The notes beneath the pieces are model-generated. The model was not told the origin of the DNA. It did no database searches and saw nothing but the letters and a program-made list of their open reading frames with translations. This document shows positions 1 to 7,903 of a DNA stretch of 64,000 nucleotides, piece by piece. Each line of letters begins with the position of its first letter. Position 1 is the first letter of the stretch. The stretch lies in NCBI GenBank assembly GCA_029858965.1, contig JAOUDZ010000002.1:60268-124267 (forward strand), read 5' to 3'. A program made the position numbers and the translations under genes. The stretch comes from Cyclobacteriaceae bacterium (GTDB taxonomy: Bacteria; Bacteroidota; Bacteroidia; Cytophagales; Cyclobacteriaceae).

Positions 1-1315
1 TGTCAGATTGAACACGTACCGCAGATTCTACCTCTTTTATCAGGCCCATAAGCCTGAAACGCTCTTTGCCGAGGACAAAGCTACCACTTGATATCCGACT
101 GTAGTCCAGCACTTCATCAACGATGTGCAGTAAATGTTCCGATGAACTGTTAATGGCAGAAACTGCTTCGTCATCCGTACCCTGTTGTTGCTTTAGCTGC
201 TCGGCAAACCCAATGATCGATTGCAGTGGAGTACGAATTTCATGACTCATATTGGCGAGAAAACGCTGCTTGATCATAGTAAGCTCTTCTGCTTCTTCCT
301 TCGCTTTTTCCAATTGTTTTTTGTAATAATTACTCCTGCTGATATCAACCCAGATAAGATATACCAGCATTGCGGCACCGAGGAGGAAGACCAGCAGCAG
401 GATGCTAATGCGAAACATGCTGGTCGTGACTAGTGAAGCAGCGTGATCACTATTCTCAGTCATCTTGGCCAATTCTTCCTTTTCAACTTCATGAAGAATA
501 CTAATGAGCTGGTTAATCAAAAGGCTATTGGCGTGGATTAGTGCCAACTCCTCCTGAAACAGCCTTTTATTTTCGGCACGTTGGTCATTTTCTAAATCAA
601 GAATAATTTTCTCCACTTCTTCCAAGGCCTTGTTCTGGCGGGCAATTGAAAGCGTGTCAATAACGACACTTAATTCCTGTTGTACTTTGATATGGGTCGT
701 TTGAGCGGTGTTTTTTTTCTTCTTGCTGAAGAGCTTTGCAATACGAGAGCGATCGTCTTTCTCGGGTAGCGAGTCCTGAGTGTACGTCGTTGTTGTTTTC
801 TTTTCAGTAGTTACAATACTTGTGTCAAAGGCGATTCTTTCTTGGATAAGAATTGTGGACAGGGTGTCAAGCCGATCTGTCAAGCTTTGGTTTTCATCTA
901 GCTCAGATTTAAGTTTCAAATAAGAAAAGAATAGCCGATTGCGCTTCTGGAGGATTTGTCTTATTTCGAGCAATCGAATTTGCTGTGTGCTATCCCAGTT
1001 CATCAGTCTCAAGGAGTCAACCTTTCTCACAAGGGAGTTTGATTGATCAAGGAAAGCTTTGTACGAATTCTTTGGATTCTTAACAGCCTGTACTCGCTGG
1101 AGCTGGTCAAAGGCGGTTATTTCGTGAAATAGATTATTTAGTGCATTCAGCTCATTTTTGGGTGCGGACAGCTGATCAACTGTGTCCATCATTTCGCTAA
1201 ATCCAAAACGAGCTATGGCAATTGCAAGAGAAATTGCTATGAATACAAGCAAGAAGCCTGCTACTACTTTTCTTTTTACGGATGTAGGATATTGATTTTT
1301 CTTGAAGTACTGCAT
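1..1315 (-). CDS. Sensor histidine kinase, C-terminus cut by window edge
   Basis: This is a membrane-bound histidine kinase whose C-terminal part lies beyond the left edge. The ATG at 1315 opens 438 visible codons. There is one membrane segment at about residues 17-37, a long mostly helical periplasmic region, and a second membrane segment at about 302-324. A coiled linker follows and then the HisKA dimerisation helix with the phospho-acceptor in NMSHEIRTPLQSI (His about residue 358). The ATPase domain is not in the window, and whether a receiver domain follows cannot be told. The periplasmic part matches no ligand-binding domain I recognise. It is separated by 127 bases from the transporter gene upstream. 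Confidence 0.85.
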   Translation of the reverse strand, partial: MQYFKKNQYPTSVKRKVVAGFLLVFIAISLAIAIARFGFSEMMDTVDQLSAPKNELNALNNLFHEITAFDQLQRVQAVKNPKNSYKAFLDQSNSLVRKVDSLRLMNWDSTQQIRLLEIRQILQKRNRLFFSYLKLKSELDENQSLTDRLDTLSTILIQERIAFDTSIVTTEKKTTTTYTQDSLPEKDDRSRIAKLFSKKKKNTAQTTHIKVQQELSVVIDTLSIARQNKALEEVEKIILDLENDQRAENKRLFQEELALIHANSLLINQLISILHEVEKEELAKMTENSDHAASLVTTSMFRISILLLVFLLGAAMLVYLIWVDISRSNYYKKQLEKAKEEAEELTMIKQRFLANMSHEIRTPLQSIIGFAEQLKQQQGTDDEAVSAINSSSEHLLHIVDEVLDYSRISSGSFVLGKERFRLMGLIKEVESAVRVQSD

Positions 1316-1442
1316 ATTCCAGTTCTCAACAATAAGATCCGCAAGTTAGCGAGATATTATACCAACTGATTTTATAAGTTAATAATTCTATGCAAAAGCC
1401 TGTTAAATTCTTTAAATCCTTTGGTTATGCTGATAAGACTTG

Positions 1443-2906
1443 CTATCCGTAAACCCACTTTACCAATGTCATGGAGGCCAGTAAAATGATCAGCATGGAG
1501 GCGAGATCGAGAAGAACACCTGCCTTGACCATATCTTTCATCCGAATATAACCACTTGAGAAAACAATTGCATTGGGAGGGGTGGCAATTGGAAACATAA
1601 AACCGATGCTTGCGCTCAATGTAATGGGCAAGGCCAAGAATATTGGGTTAATGTGCATACCGTCAGCGATACCGAAAATTACGGGAACAAATATTTGCAC
1701 CAGGGCTACGTTACTTAAGAATTCTGACAGTAAAACAGTAGTGACGATTAACCCCATGACCAGCCAGACGTTATAAGTACTTTGATCAGCCAGCCAGTTA
1801 CCTGCTTTTTGAATAATACCAGTATTTTCTAAACCACTTGCCAGGCAGAGCCCGCCACCGAAAAGAATAAGAATTCCCCACTGAAGATTAAATGTATCCT
1901 TCCAATCCAATAGAAACGTAAAGCTGCGGAAATTTGCGGGAACAATAAACATCAAAAGACCTCCTGTCATGGCGATATTCGAATCATTTAATATATCTGA
2001 TTTGAACAGATAGCTGTTGATGGGGTGCTGAAAAATCCAGAAAAAGGAAGTGAGCGAAAAAACCATCAATACCCGTTTCTCCTCCTGAGTGAGGGATCCC
2101 AACGCTTTAAGTTTATTGTTTATTAATTCGTCAGCACCTTCAACGTTGCGCAGTCTATTGGGAAAAAGAATTCGTGTTATGATTAAGTAAGTACTCGTCA
2201 GCAGCGCTCCGGATATTGGAACACCAATCATCATCCATTTTCCGAAATCCAGTTTTTCATGATAAAAATCGTCCAACAGGCCTGCGAAAACCACATTAGG
2301 GGGCGTACCAATAATTGTAGCCAAACCACCTAATGTGGCAGCATAACCGACCATCAGGAGAAGACCCATTGCGAAATTCCTTTCCTGCTTCGGTAGTTCG
2401 TGAGGTCTTAATGCTTTCTTATTGTTGAGTAGTTGAACAACCGACAATGCTATGGGAAGCATCATCATGGCTGTCGCTGTATTGCTAATCCACATGCTGA
2501 GAAAAGCAGTAGCGATCATGAAGCCAAGGATAATACCATTGCCAGTGGTACCCGTAATGCGTATGAGATTTAGCGCGATGCGCTCGTGCACCCGGTGTTT
2601 TTCCAAAGCCAATGCAATTAGAAATCCACCAAGGAATAAAAAGATGATCGGATGGGCATAAGGGGCTGCGGCTTCTTTCATGTTCATAATCCCCATCATT
2701 GGAAAAGAAATCAGTGGTAACAATGCTGTCACGGGGATAGGTACAGCTTCAGTCACCCACCACAAAATCATCCACGCAGCAAGGGCCAGTACATTTCCGG
2801 CTCCAGGCGAAATAAAACTACTGGGCAGCACCAGCAGCAGGGTTATGAATAAGACGGGCCCGATAAAAAATCCAATTTGCCGGCCAGTAAGTAATGGACT
2901 ATTCAC
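1443..2906 (-). CDS. SLC13/DASS family sodium-dependent anion (dicarboxylate) transporter
   Basis: A 487-residue inner-membrane permease of the divalent anion:Na+ symporter family, which imports dicarboxylates (succinate, malate) or sulfate. The duplicated signature is clear: SNTATAMMMLP at 141-151 and TPPNVVF at 201-207 in the first half, SNVALVQ at 398-404 and TPPNAIVFSS at 442-451 in the second half. The two SN(T/V) motifs and TPPN loops form the sodium and substrate sites in this family. Length and roughly 11-12 hydrophobic segments fit a full-length protein. The substrate cannot be read from sequence alone. It is transcribed toward the histidine kinase, which could sense its substrate, but that is only an inference from position. 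Confidence 0.92.
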   Translation of the reverse strand: MNSPLLTGRQIGFFIGPVLFITLLLVLPSSFISPGAGNVLALAAWMILWWVTEAVPIPVTALLPLISFPMMGIMNMKEAAAPYAHPIIFLFLGGFLIALALEKHRVHERIALNLIRITGTTGNGIILGFMIATAFLSMWISNTATAMMMLPIALSVVQLLNNKKALRPHELPKQERNFAMGLLLMVGYAATLGGLATIIGTPPNVVFAGLLDDFYHEKLDFGKWMMIGVPISGALLTSTYLIITRILFPNRLRNVEGADELINNKLKALGSLTQEEKRVLMVFSLTSFFWIFQHPINSYLFKSDILNDSNIAMTGGLLMFIVPANFRSFTFLLDWKDTFNLQWGILILFGGGLCLASGLENTGIIQKAGNWLADQSTYNVWLVMGLIVTTVLLSEFLSNVALVQIFVPVIFGIADGMHINPIFLALPITLSASIGFMFPIATPPNAIVFSSGYIRMKDMVKAGVLLDLASMLIILLASMTLVKWVYG

Positions 2907-2933
2907 AATTTATTAACAAGTTTTGGCTATGCT

Positions 2934-2963
2934 CAAAACTAACTTTTTTGATTTCAATTGCAA
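2934..2963 (-). promoter_or_regulatory. Candidate Bacteroidota promoter for the SLC13 gene
   Basis: On the minus strand TTG (2963-2961) is followed after 19 bases by TAGTTTTG (2941-2934), matching the TTTG-N19-TAnnTTTG pattern of Bacteroidota housekeeping promoters. It leaves a leader of about 20 bases before the ATG at 2906. Confidence 0.5.
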
Positions 2964-3060
2964 GTCTTCCGGCGTAAGCTTGTTTTGAGGAACGATTGTG
3001 CGGTGATTAACTTTAGAATAGATTCAAAGGATCGCAAGAGAATTGGAGAATAGGTAAGTT

Positions 3061-3321
3061 TTATTGACTATTTGCAGGAGGTTTAACATTTCCTGGTTTG
3101 ACGACCAGTATTCTTCCATCGAGTTCCGTTTCGTTTAATCCGTTAATTGCAGCATTTGCTTCAGCCTCATTGGGCATCTCTATGAAACCATACCCTTTGG
3201 ACCGGCCGGTTTCTTTGTCACGTACAATCTTCACGGACGCAACTTCTCCAAATTGCGCAAATGCTGCCTCAAGGTCTTCCTGGCGCGTCTTAAAGTTTAT
3301 TTTGGCCACAAAAATGTTCAT
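3061..3321 (-). CDS. RRM-type RNA-binding protein, 86 aa
   Basis: A small single-domain RNA recognition motif protein. RNP2 (IFVAKI, residues 3-8) and RNP1 (RSKGYGFIE, residues 40-48) carry the aromatic residues that stack on RNA bases. The domain fills the protein, leaving only a short Pro-rich tail, so it lacks the Gly-rich tail of the second RRM protein at 14794-15114. Bacterial RRM proteins of this kind occur in Bacteroidota and Cyanobacteria and are thought to act as RNA chaperones or post-transcriptional regulators. It stands alone as a transcription unit. Confidence 0.93.
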   Translation of the reverse strand: MNIFVAKINFKTRQEDLEAAFAQFGEVASVKIVRDKETGRSKGYGFIEMPNEAEANAAINGLNETELDGRILVVKPGNVKPPANSQ

Positions 3322-3369
3322 AGATCAATAATTAAGTAAAACATGAAATTAATATGGGTTGACACTTCA

Positions 3370-3377
3370 CAAAGATA
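3370..3377 (-). promoter_or_regulatory. Candidate -7 element of the RRM gene
   Basis: TATCTTTG on the minus strand matches the TAnnTTTG element. No well-spaced -33 TTTG is present (the nearest TTG is 25 bases upstream), so it is a partial match. It would give a leader of about 45 bases. Confidence 0.35.
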
Positions 3378-3545
3378 AAGACATTTTTTTTTGTGCATTC
3401 AGCAAGGGCGACGTTTATTTTCCTTCTGGATATGAGTTATTTGTCAGGAGATTGACACGTTTTACGGTGGAGAAAAAGTATTTACAACGTATTTAAAATA
3501 ATTTGTTCCTTTCCTTCGACTATTGTGTAAAGTGTACAGAAGGCA

Positions 3546-4100
3546 ATGAACATGGCCATGCAAGTTAAGGAGCAGACATTTCTCAGGGAGAAAGACCGGT
3601 TGTTGGGGTTCATCCGCAATCGGGTGTCGTCTTTGGAAGAAGCGGAAGACATATTGCAGGATGTATTCTACCAGTTTGTTGCAGGCTATGACACTATTGA
3701 ATCGTTGGATAGGGTTACCTCGTGGTTGTTTTCTGTTGCCCGAAACAAAATTATCGATCGATATCGAAAGAATTCGTCGCGGCCGAAAAGAACTGATTTT
3801 GGCGCAATGACGAGCACGGATGAAGATGCTCCGCTTTCTCTGCAGGACATTCTGCCTGATTTGGGCAACACGCCCGAGGAAGCCTACCTGCGGGATGTGA
3901 TCTGGGATGCTATTATGGATGCTCTTGATGAGTTGCCCATGGAGCAACGCGAGATTTTTGTCCTCAACGAGATTGAAGAGCGAAGCTTCCGGGATATAGC
4001 AATGGAAACAGGTGTATCGATCAACACATTGTTATCACGGAAACGGTATGCTATACTTTCGTTAAGGAAAAAACTACAACGACTATACGATGATATTTAA
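3546..4100 (+). CDS. ECF-type RNA polymerase sigma factor
   Basis: A 184-residue sigma-70 family factor of the extracytoplasmic-function class. Region 2 spans about residues 10-80 (ILQDVFYQF, then WLFSVARNKIIDRYRK for core binding and -10 recognition). Region 4 spans about 125-180, with LPMEQREIFVLNEIEERS and the helix-turn-helix around SFRDIAMETGVSINTLLSRK. The acidic linker between them is unremarkable. The ATG at 3546 is preceded by AGAAGG, and ATG codons at 3552 and 3558 are possible alternatives. A small membrane protein follows 14 bases downstream in the position usual for an anti-sigma factor, although it has no recognisable anti-sigma domain. Confidence 0.93.
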   Translation: MNMAMQVKEQTFLREKDRLLGFIRNRVSSLEEAEDILQDVFYQFVAGYDTIESLDRVTSWLFSVARNKIIDRYRKNSSRPKRTDFGAMTSTDEDAPLSLQDILPDLGNTPEEAYLRDVIWDAIMDALDELPMEQREIFVLNEIEERSFRDIAMETGVSINTLLSRKRYAILSLRKKLQRLYDDI

Positions 4101-4114
4101 TAAATAATGAAGCT

Positions 4115-4486
4115 ATGAAAAGAGGAATGAGAATATTAGCCTGGATTGCGCTTGGACTAATAGCTGTATTTGCATTTGGATTTGGCACAATGCTATTGTG
4201 GAATTGGCTTGTACCTGGTTTGTTCAACGGCCCTGTAGTTACTTTTTGGCAGGCTTTGGGATTGCTGCTTCTATCTAAGTTTCTTTTCTGGGGGTTCGGG
4301 GCAAAGCGTGGTTGCTATCCACATCACGCGGCTCGTTCAGGTCGAAATTGGAACGATAAATTTTACGACAAATTCTCCTCCATGACACCTGAAGATCGCG
4401 CTGCGCTCAAACAAAAGATGAAAGAAAAATGGTGTCATTGGGATGCCAACGTCCCACCCAAAGATTCCGACGGCGCAAACGATTGA
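4115..4486 (+). CDS. Small two-TM membrane protein with Cys/His-rich tail, partner of the ECF sigma factor
   Basis: A 123-residue protein with hydrophobic segments at about 6-32 and 42-60, so both termini are predicted on the same side. The tail has a Cys/His cluster (RGCYPHH near 66-72, KWCHW near 105-109) around an amphipathic stretch, SMTPEDRAALKQKMKEKW, that resembles the LTxxQ/Spy style found in metal or periplasmic-stress proteins. It sits 14 bases after the sigma gene and is presumably cotranscribed. I do not recognise a named family. A role in metal or redox sensing coupled to the sigma factor is inference from its residues and position. Confidence 0.8.
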   Translation: MKRGMRILAWIALGLIAVFAFGFGTMLLWNWLVPGLFNGPVVTFWQALGLLLLSKFLFWGFGAKRGCYPHHAARSGRNWNDKFYDKFSSMTPEDRAALKQKMKEKWCHWDANVPPKDSDGAND

Positions 4487-4567
4487 ATCGGCATTTCGGA
4501 AAATTTAACATAGAAAAACAGACAAAACCCTAACAATTTTTGCAGTCTGCCCGTTAAAGGAAACTGA

Positions 4568-4595
4568 GGAAACTTTTAGAATGTAAAAAGTTTCC
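4568..4595. promoter_or_regulatory. Perfect inverted repeat, likely TetR operator
   Basis: GGAAACTTTT (4568-4577) and AAAAGTTTCC (4586-4595) are exact reverse complements separated by 8 bases. A further GGAAAC half-copy lies at 4559-4564. The palindrome ends one base before the candidate -7 box and covers the expected -33 position, the usual arrangement for a TetR repressor that blocks RNA polymerase on its own operon. Confidence 0.65.
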
Positions 4596-4596
4596 G

Positions 4597-4604
4597 TAGT
4601 TTTG
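4597..4604 (+). promoter_or_regulatory. Candidate -7 element of the tetR-efflux operon
   Basis: TAGTTTTG matches TAnnTTTG and lies 9 bases before the tetR ATG at 4614, implying a very short leader. No clear TTTG -33 element is visible; the inverted repeat occupies that position. Confidence 0.5.
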
Positions 4605-4613
4605 TCACCAATT

Positions 4614-5246
4614 ATGGAAGAATCAGATATCAGGAAAAAGATTTTGACCGGCGCAGAGAGCCTTTTTATGAAGTATGGGGTTCGCAGTATCTCAATGGAT
4701 GACATTGCGCGACATCTTTCGGTTTCCAAGAAGACTTTGTACCAGCATTTTGCCGACAAGGAGGATCTCGTTACAGTAACGTGTCAGTCGCATATTGAAG
4801 GCATATCATGCGAATTTGACGACATAAATAGCAATTCGCAAAATGCCATTGACGAGTTGGCCAAAATATCACAGTGCCTGAAACAGAATTTAGAGGAAAT
4901 GAATCCTTCTTTGCTGTTCGACCTTCAAAAATACCATCCCAGGGCGTGGAACGTGTGGCTTGAGCATAAGAATAATTTTATACGAGAATCAGTGGTGCGG
5001 AATCTGAAGCAGGGTATTGAGGAAGGATACTTCAGGCCGGAGATTAACGTGGAAATAATTGCTGCGATGAGGCTGGAACTTGTTCAGCTGGCATTCGATG
5101 ACCAGGTCTTTCCCGCTGCTCAGTTCCAGCTGACGCAAGTGCAGTTGCAGATCTTTGATCATTTCGTGTACGGGCTGGTCACTGACAAAGGAAGGAAACT
5201 ATATCAGAAATATAAGGAAACCCAAGTTGTACTTTCAAATCCATAG
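4614..5246 (+). CDS. TetR/AcrR family transcriptional regulator
   Basis: A 210-residue repressor. The N-terminal helix-turn-helix lies at about residues 26-47, with ISMDDIARHLSVSKKTLYQHF being the typical TetR recognition segment; the C-terminal two-thirds is a ligand-binding helical domain without an obvious specificity signature. I take the ATG at 4614 rather than an in-frame TTG at 4602 because the TTG lies inside the putative -7 box. It is the first gene of an efflux operon; the outer-membrane factor gene starts one base after its stop. The inverted repeat just upstream suggests autorepression, with release by pump substrates. Confidence 0.92.
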   Translation: MEESDIRKKILTGAESLFMKYGVRSISMDDIARHLSVSKKTLYQHFADKEDLVTVTCQSHIEGISCEFDDINSNSQNAIDELAKISQCLKQNLEEMNPSLLFDLQKYHPRAWNVWLEHKNNFIRESVVRNLKQGIEEGYFRPEINVEIIAAMRLELVQLAFDDQVFPAAQFQLTQVQLQIFDHFVYGLVTDKGRKLYQKYKETQVVLSNP

Positions 5247-5247
5247 T

Positions 5248-6705
5248 ATGAAACGAATATTATATACCCTTTTTATCAGCATTGTTTTGCCGATTGGAGC
5301 ATTTGCGCAATCCGCGCCATCTTTTGCGCTCGATGATTGTATCCGGTACGCTTTGGAGAACACGATTGATGTAAAAAATGCCAGAGTTGACGAGCAAATA
5401 GCAGCAGCCAAGGTGAAAGAGACTTTTGGAATAGGACTTCCGCAAGTTGACGGAAGTGTAGCGCTACAGCACAATCAAAAACTTCCAAGATTTTTTGCAA
5501 CATACGCTACTGCGCAAGGTTTTGCGGGTAAGGACGAAAATGGTGACCCTAATTTGGATTTACCTGGCGTAGAACCTGGAGATATTGTTGCGGCACAGAA
5601 CTTTTTCCAGTTGAAGAGCAGCGGCAATGCCGGTCTGAGTATAAATCAACTATTGTTCAATAGTTCCTATTTAGTTGGCCTGAAAGCCGCTGGAACTTAT
5701 AAGGAGTTGTCTGAAAAAGCAGTTGAGCAAACCCAAATTCAGGTTATAGAGAACGTAACCAAAGCATACTATTCCGTGTTGGTTAATAGCGAACGCATTT
5801 TACTTTTCGATAACAATATTGCGCGGGTTGATTCATTACTACGAACCACAACTGCATTAAATGAAAATGGATTTGCAGAAGCAATTGATGTTGATAGGAT
5901 TCGGGTAACCTTGAACAATCTGAAGTCGGAACGACTTAAATTTATTAACCTACAGAATTTAAGTCTGGGGCTTTTGAAGTTCCAGATGAACTATCCCATG
6001 GAAAAGGAGCTTGAAGTCGCAGGAAGCCTGGCAACGCTAAAAGTAAATGAAAACCTTTTCAATGAATATCAGCAAGGTTGGGATTACAAGAATAGGATAG
6101 AGTTTAAGGTTTTGGATACACAGCGAAAGTTGCAGGAATTGGATATTAAGTACCAACACAGTGGATCGCTGCCAAGTCTGGTTGGCTTTGCAAATTTGGG
6201 GTACTCAACGCAGTCACCAAACATTGGCGGCCTGTTCGCAACCAACACGAATATCAAAGATGACGGTGCTATCGGCCCGGATAAGTGGTATTCCTACTCC
6301 TCATTTGGTATTTCGCTCCGCGTACCTTTGTTCAGTGGTTTACAGCGTACATACCAGGCACAGCAGGCAAAACTAGGCCTGATAAAAATTGAGAATAGTT
6401 ATACTTCACTGAAGCAAGGCATTGATCTCAGCATTCAGCAGAACACAATCATATACAAGAACGCAATTGAAACCTTGAACTCTCAAAAAGAAAACATGGG
6501 ATTGGCCGAGCGTGTAGCCAGGGTAACAAAAATTAAATATGAGCAGGGCGTTGGGTCAAATATCGAGGTAACCGATGCTGAAAGCAGCCTCCGGGAATCG
6601 CAGGTAAATTACTACAATGCTCTTTTTGATGCCATCGTAGCGAAGATCGATCTGGATAAAGCTTACGCCAAAATAAATCCATCACAATACCTAACTATAA
6701 AATAA
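5248..6705 (+). CDS. TolC family outer-membrane efflux protein
   Basis: A 485-residue outer-membrane channel that completes a tripartite RND exporter. A signal peptide (MKRILYTLFISIVLPIGAFA) is followed by two OEP repeats; the first begins FALDDCIRYALENTIDVKNA, the typical TolC entry helix. The C-terminal half carries the second repeat (SYTSLKQGIDLSIQQN). The ATG at 5248 is chosen because it starts the signal peptide and follows the tetR stop by one base; the reading frame remains open further upstream, inside tetR. It is followed after 11 bases by the membrane fusion protein gene. Confidence 0.94.
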   Translation: MKRILYTLFISIVLPIGAFAQSAPSFALDDCIRYALENTIDVKNARVDEQIAAAKVKETFGIGLPQVDGSVALQHNQKLPRFFATYATAQGFAGKDENGDPNLDLPGVEPGDIVAAQNFFQLKSSGNAGLSINQLLFNSSYLVGLKAAGTYKELSEKAVEQTQIQVIENVTKAYYSVLVNSERILLFDNNIARVDSLLRTTTALNENGFAEAIDVDRIRVTLNNLKSERLKFINLQNLSLGLLKFQMNYPMEKELEVAGSLATLKVNENLFNEYQQGWDYKNRIEFKVLDTQRKLQELDIKYQHSGSLPSLVGFANLGYSTQSPNIGGLFATNTNIKDDGAIGPDKWYSYSSFGISLRVPLFSGLQRTYQAQQAKLGLIKIENSYTSLKQGIDLSIQQNTIIYKNAIETLNSQKENMGLAERVARVTKIKYEQGVGSNIEVTDAESSLRESQVNYYNALFDAIVAKIDLDKAYAKINPSQYLTIK

Positions 6706-6716
6706 TCCTTACCCAT

Positions 6717-7871
6717 ATGAAAAATATTTTCGATATGAATTCATCCGTATTGTTTCCTCGTTTCGCGATGCTTGCAATAGCCGGAGTTCTCGCTGCTTGC
6801 AGCGCTACGACACCGGAAAATGATAAACAACAAAGGCTTGATAAACTAAAAACGCAGCAGGTTAGTCTTGCAAAAGAAATCGGCAGACTTGAGGCCGAAA
6901 TCGCAAAAGCAAATCCTGAAGCGGCAATGGTTAAGGCAAAGGAAATTGCGTTTATGGAGCTTGTACCCAGGACTTTCAATCACTACGTTCAAACCCAGGG
7001 TGCAGTTGAAGCTGAAGACAATATTTTGGTGAGTGCACAAACGATGGGGGTTGTCACGCAGGTTTATGTAACCGAAGGCCAGGTTGTGAAGAAAGGCCAG
7101 CTACTGGCCCAAGTTGACAATTCCGTTATACTTCGCAGCGTGGAGTCTATGAAGTCCCAACTGGAGTTAGCCACGTCGGTTTTCGATCGTCAGCAGAATC
7201 TGTGGGATCAGAAGATCGGAACGGAAGTTCAGTATTTGCAAGCTAAAACTAACATGGAGAGCCTGAAAGAGCAGGTAGCTTCGTTGGAAGCCCAAATCGA
7301 AATGACCAAGATCAAGTCACCGATATATGGAACCATTGATGAAGTCTTTGCAAAGATCGGGCAGAATCTGTCACCCGGTGTTCCCGCGGTGCGCGTAATC
7401 AATACTTCAGATCTGAAAATCAAAGCGAGTGTCTCAGAATCCTACATAACGACTATCAAGACTGGGAATAAGGTTATGGTTACCGTAGATGATCTTGATA
7501 AATCCTTTAATGCGCGTGTTACGTTCGTTGGCAAGAATATCGATTTACTCTCCAGGACATTCCCGGTAGAGGTTAAACTCCCCAACATGCCGAACTTGCG
7601 TCCGAATATGACGGCGGTGGTAAAGATTGTTTTTTACAGCGATGATGCTGCCATTGTGGTGCCCGTTAATGTGGTTCAGGAAATCAACAATGAGAAGATT
7701 GTTTATGTGGTGGAACAGAACGGCGATAAAACCGTTGCGAGGAGAAAAGTTGTTGAAGTAGATGGTGTCTACGATAACATGGCACAGATAAGCAAAGGTC
7801 TCTCTGCTGGTGATAAGATTATCACAGTCGGATATCAAAGTCTGAATGACGGCGAACTCGTCAAAATTTAA
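6717..7871 (+). CDS. RND efflux periplasmic adaptor (membrane fusion protein), lipoprotein
   Basis: A 384-residue adaptor linking the RND pump to TolC. The N-terminus has a lipoprotein signal with lipobox LAAC (Cys near residue 22), then a short coiled coil at about 40-65. A barrel-sandwich/biotinyl-lipoyl-like half motif follows (GVVTQVYVTEGQVVKKGQLL near 105-125), then a helical hairpin at about 140-195 and the returning half (KSPIYGTIDEVFAKIGQ). The beta-barrel and membrane-proximal domains make up the rest. An ATG at 6735 is an alternative start, but the upstream one keeps the positive n-region. Middle gene of the efflux operon. Confidence 0.93.
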   Translation: MKNIFDMNSSVLFPRFAMLAIAGVLAACSATTPENDKQQRLDKLKTQQVSLAKEIGRLEAEIAKANPEAAMVKAKEIAFMELVPRTFNHYVQTQGAVEAEDNILVSAQTMGVVTQVYVTEGQVVKKGQLLAQVDNSVILRSVESMKSQLELATSVFDRQQNLWDQKIGTEVQYLQAKTNMESLKEQVASLEAQIEMTKIKSPIYGTIDEVFAKIGQNLSPGVPAVRVINTSDLKIKASVSESYITTIKTGNKVMVTVDDLDKSFNARVTFVGKNIDLLSRTFPVEVKLPNMPNLRPNMTAVVKIVFYSDDAAIVVPVNVVQEINNEKIVYVVEQNGDKTVARRKVVEVDGVYDNMAQISKGLSAGDKIITVGYQSLNDGELVKI

Positions 7872-7903
7872 TATCAATCAACAGGATAAGCGATAACCTT
7901 AAG

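Noticed and set aside
3462..3947. 161-codon frame antisense to the first sigma factor
   Set aside because: Overlaps the sigma gene on the opposite strand and has random-looking composition.
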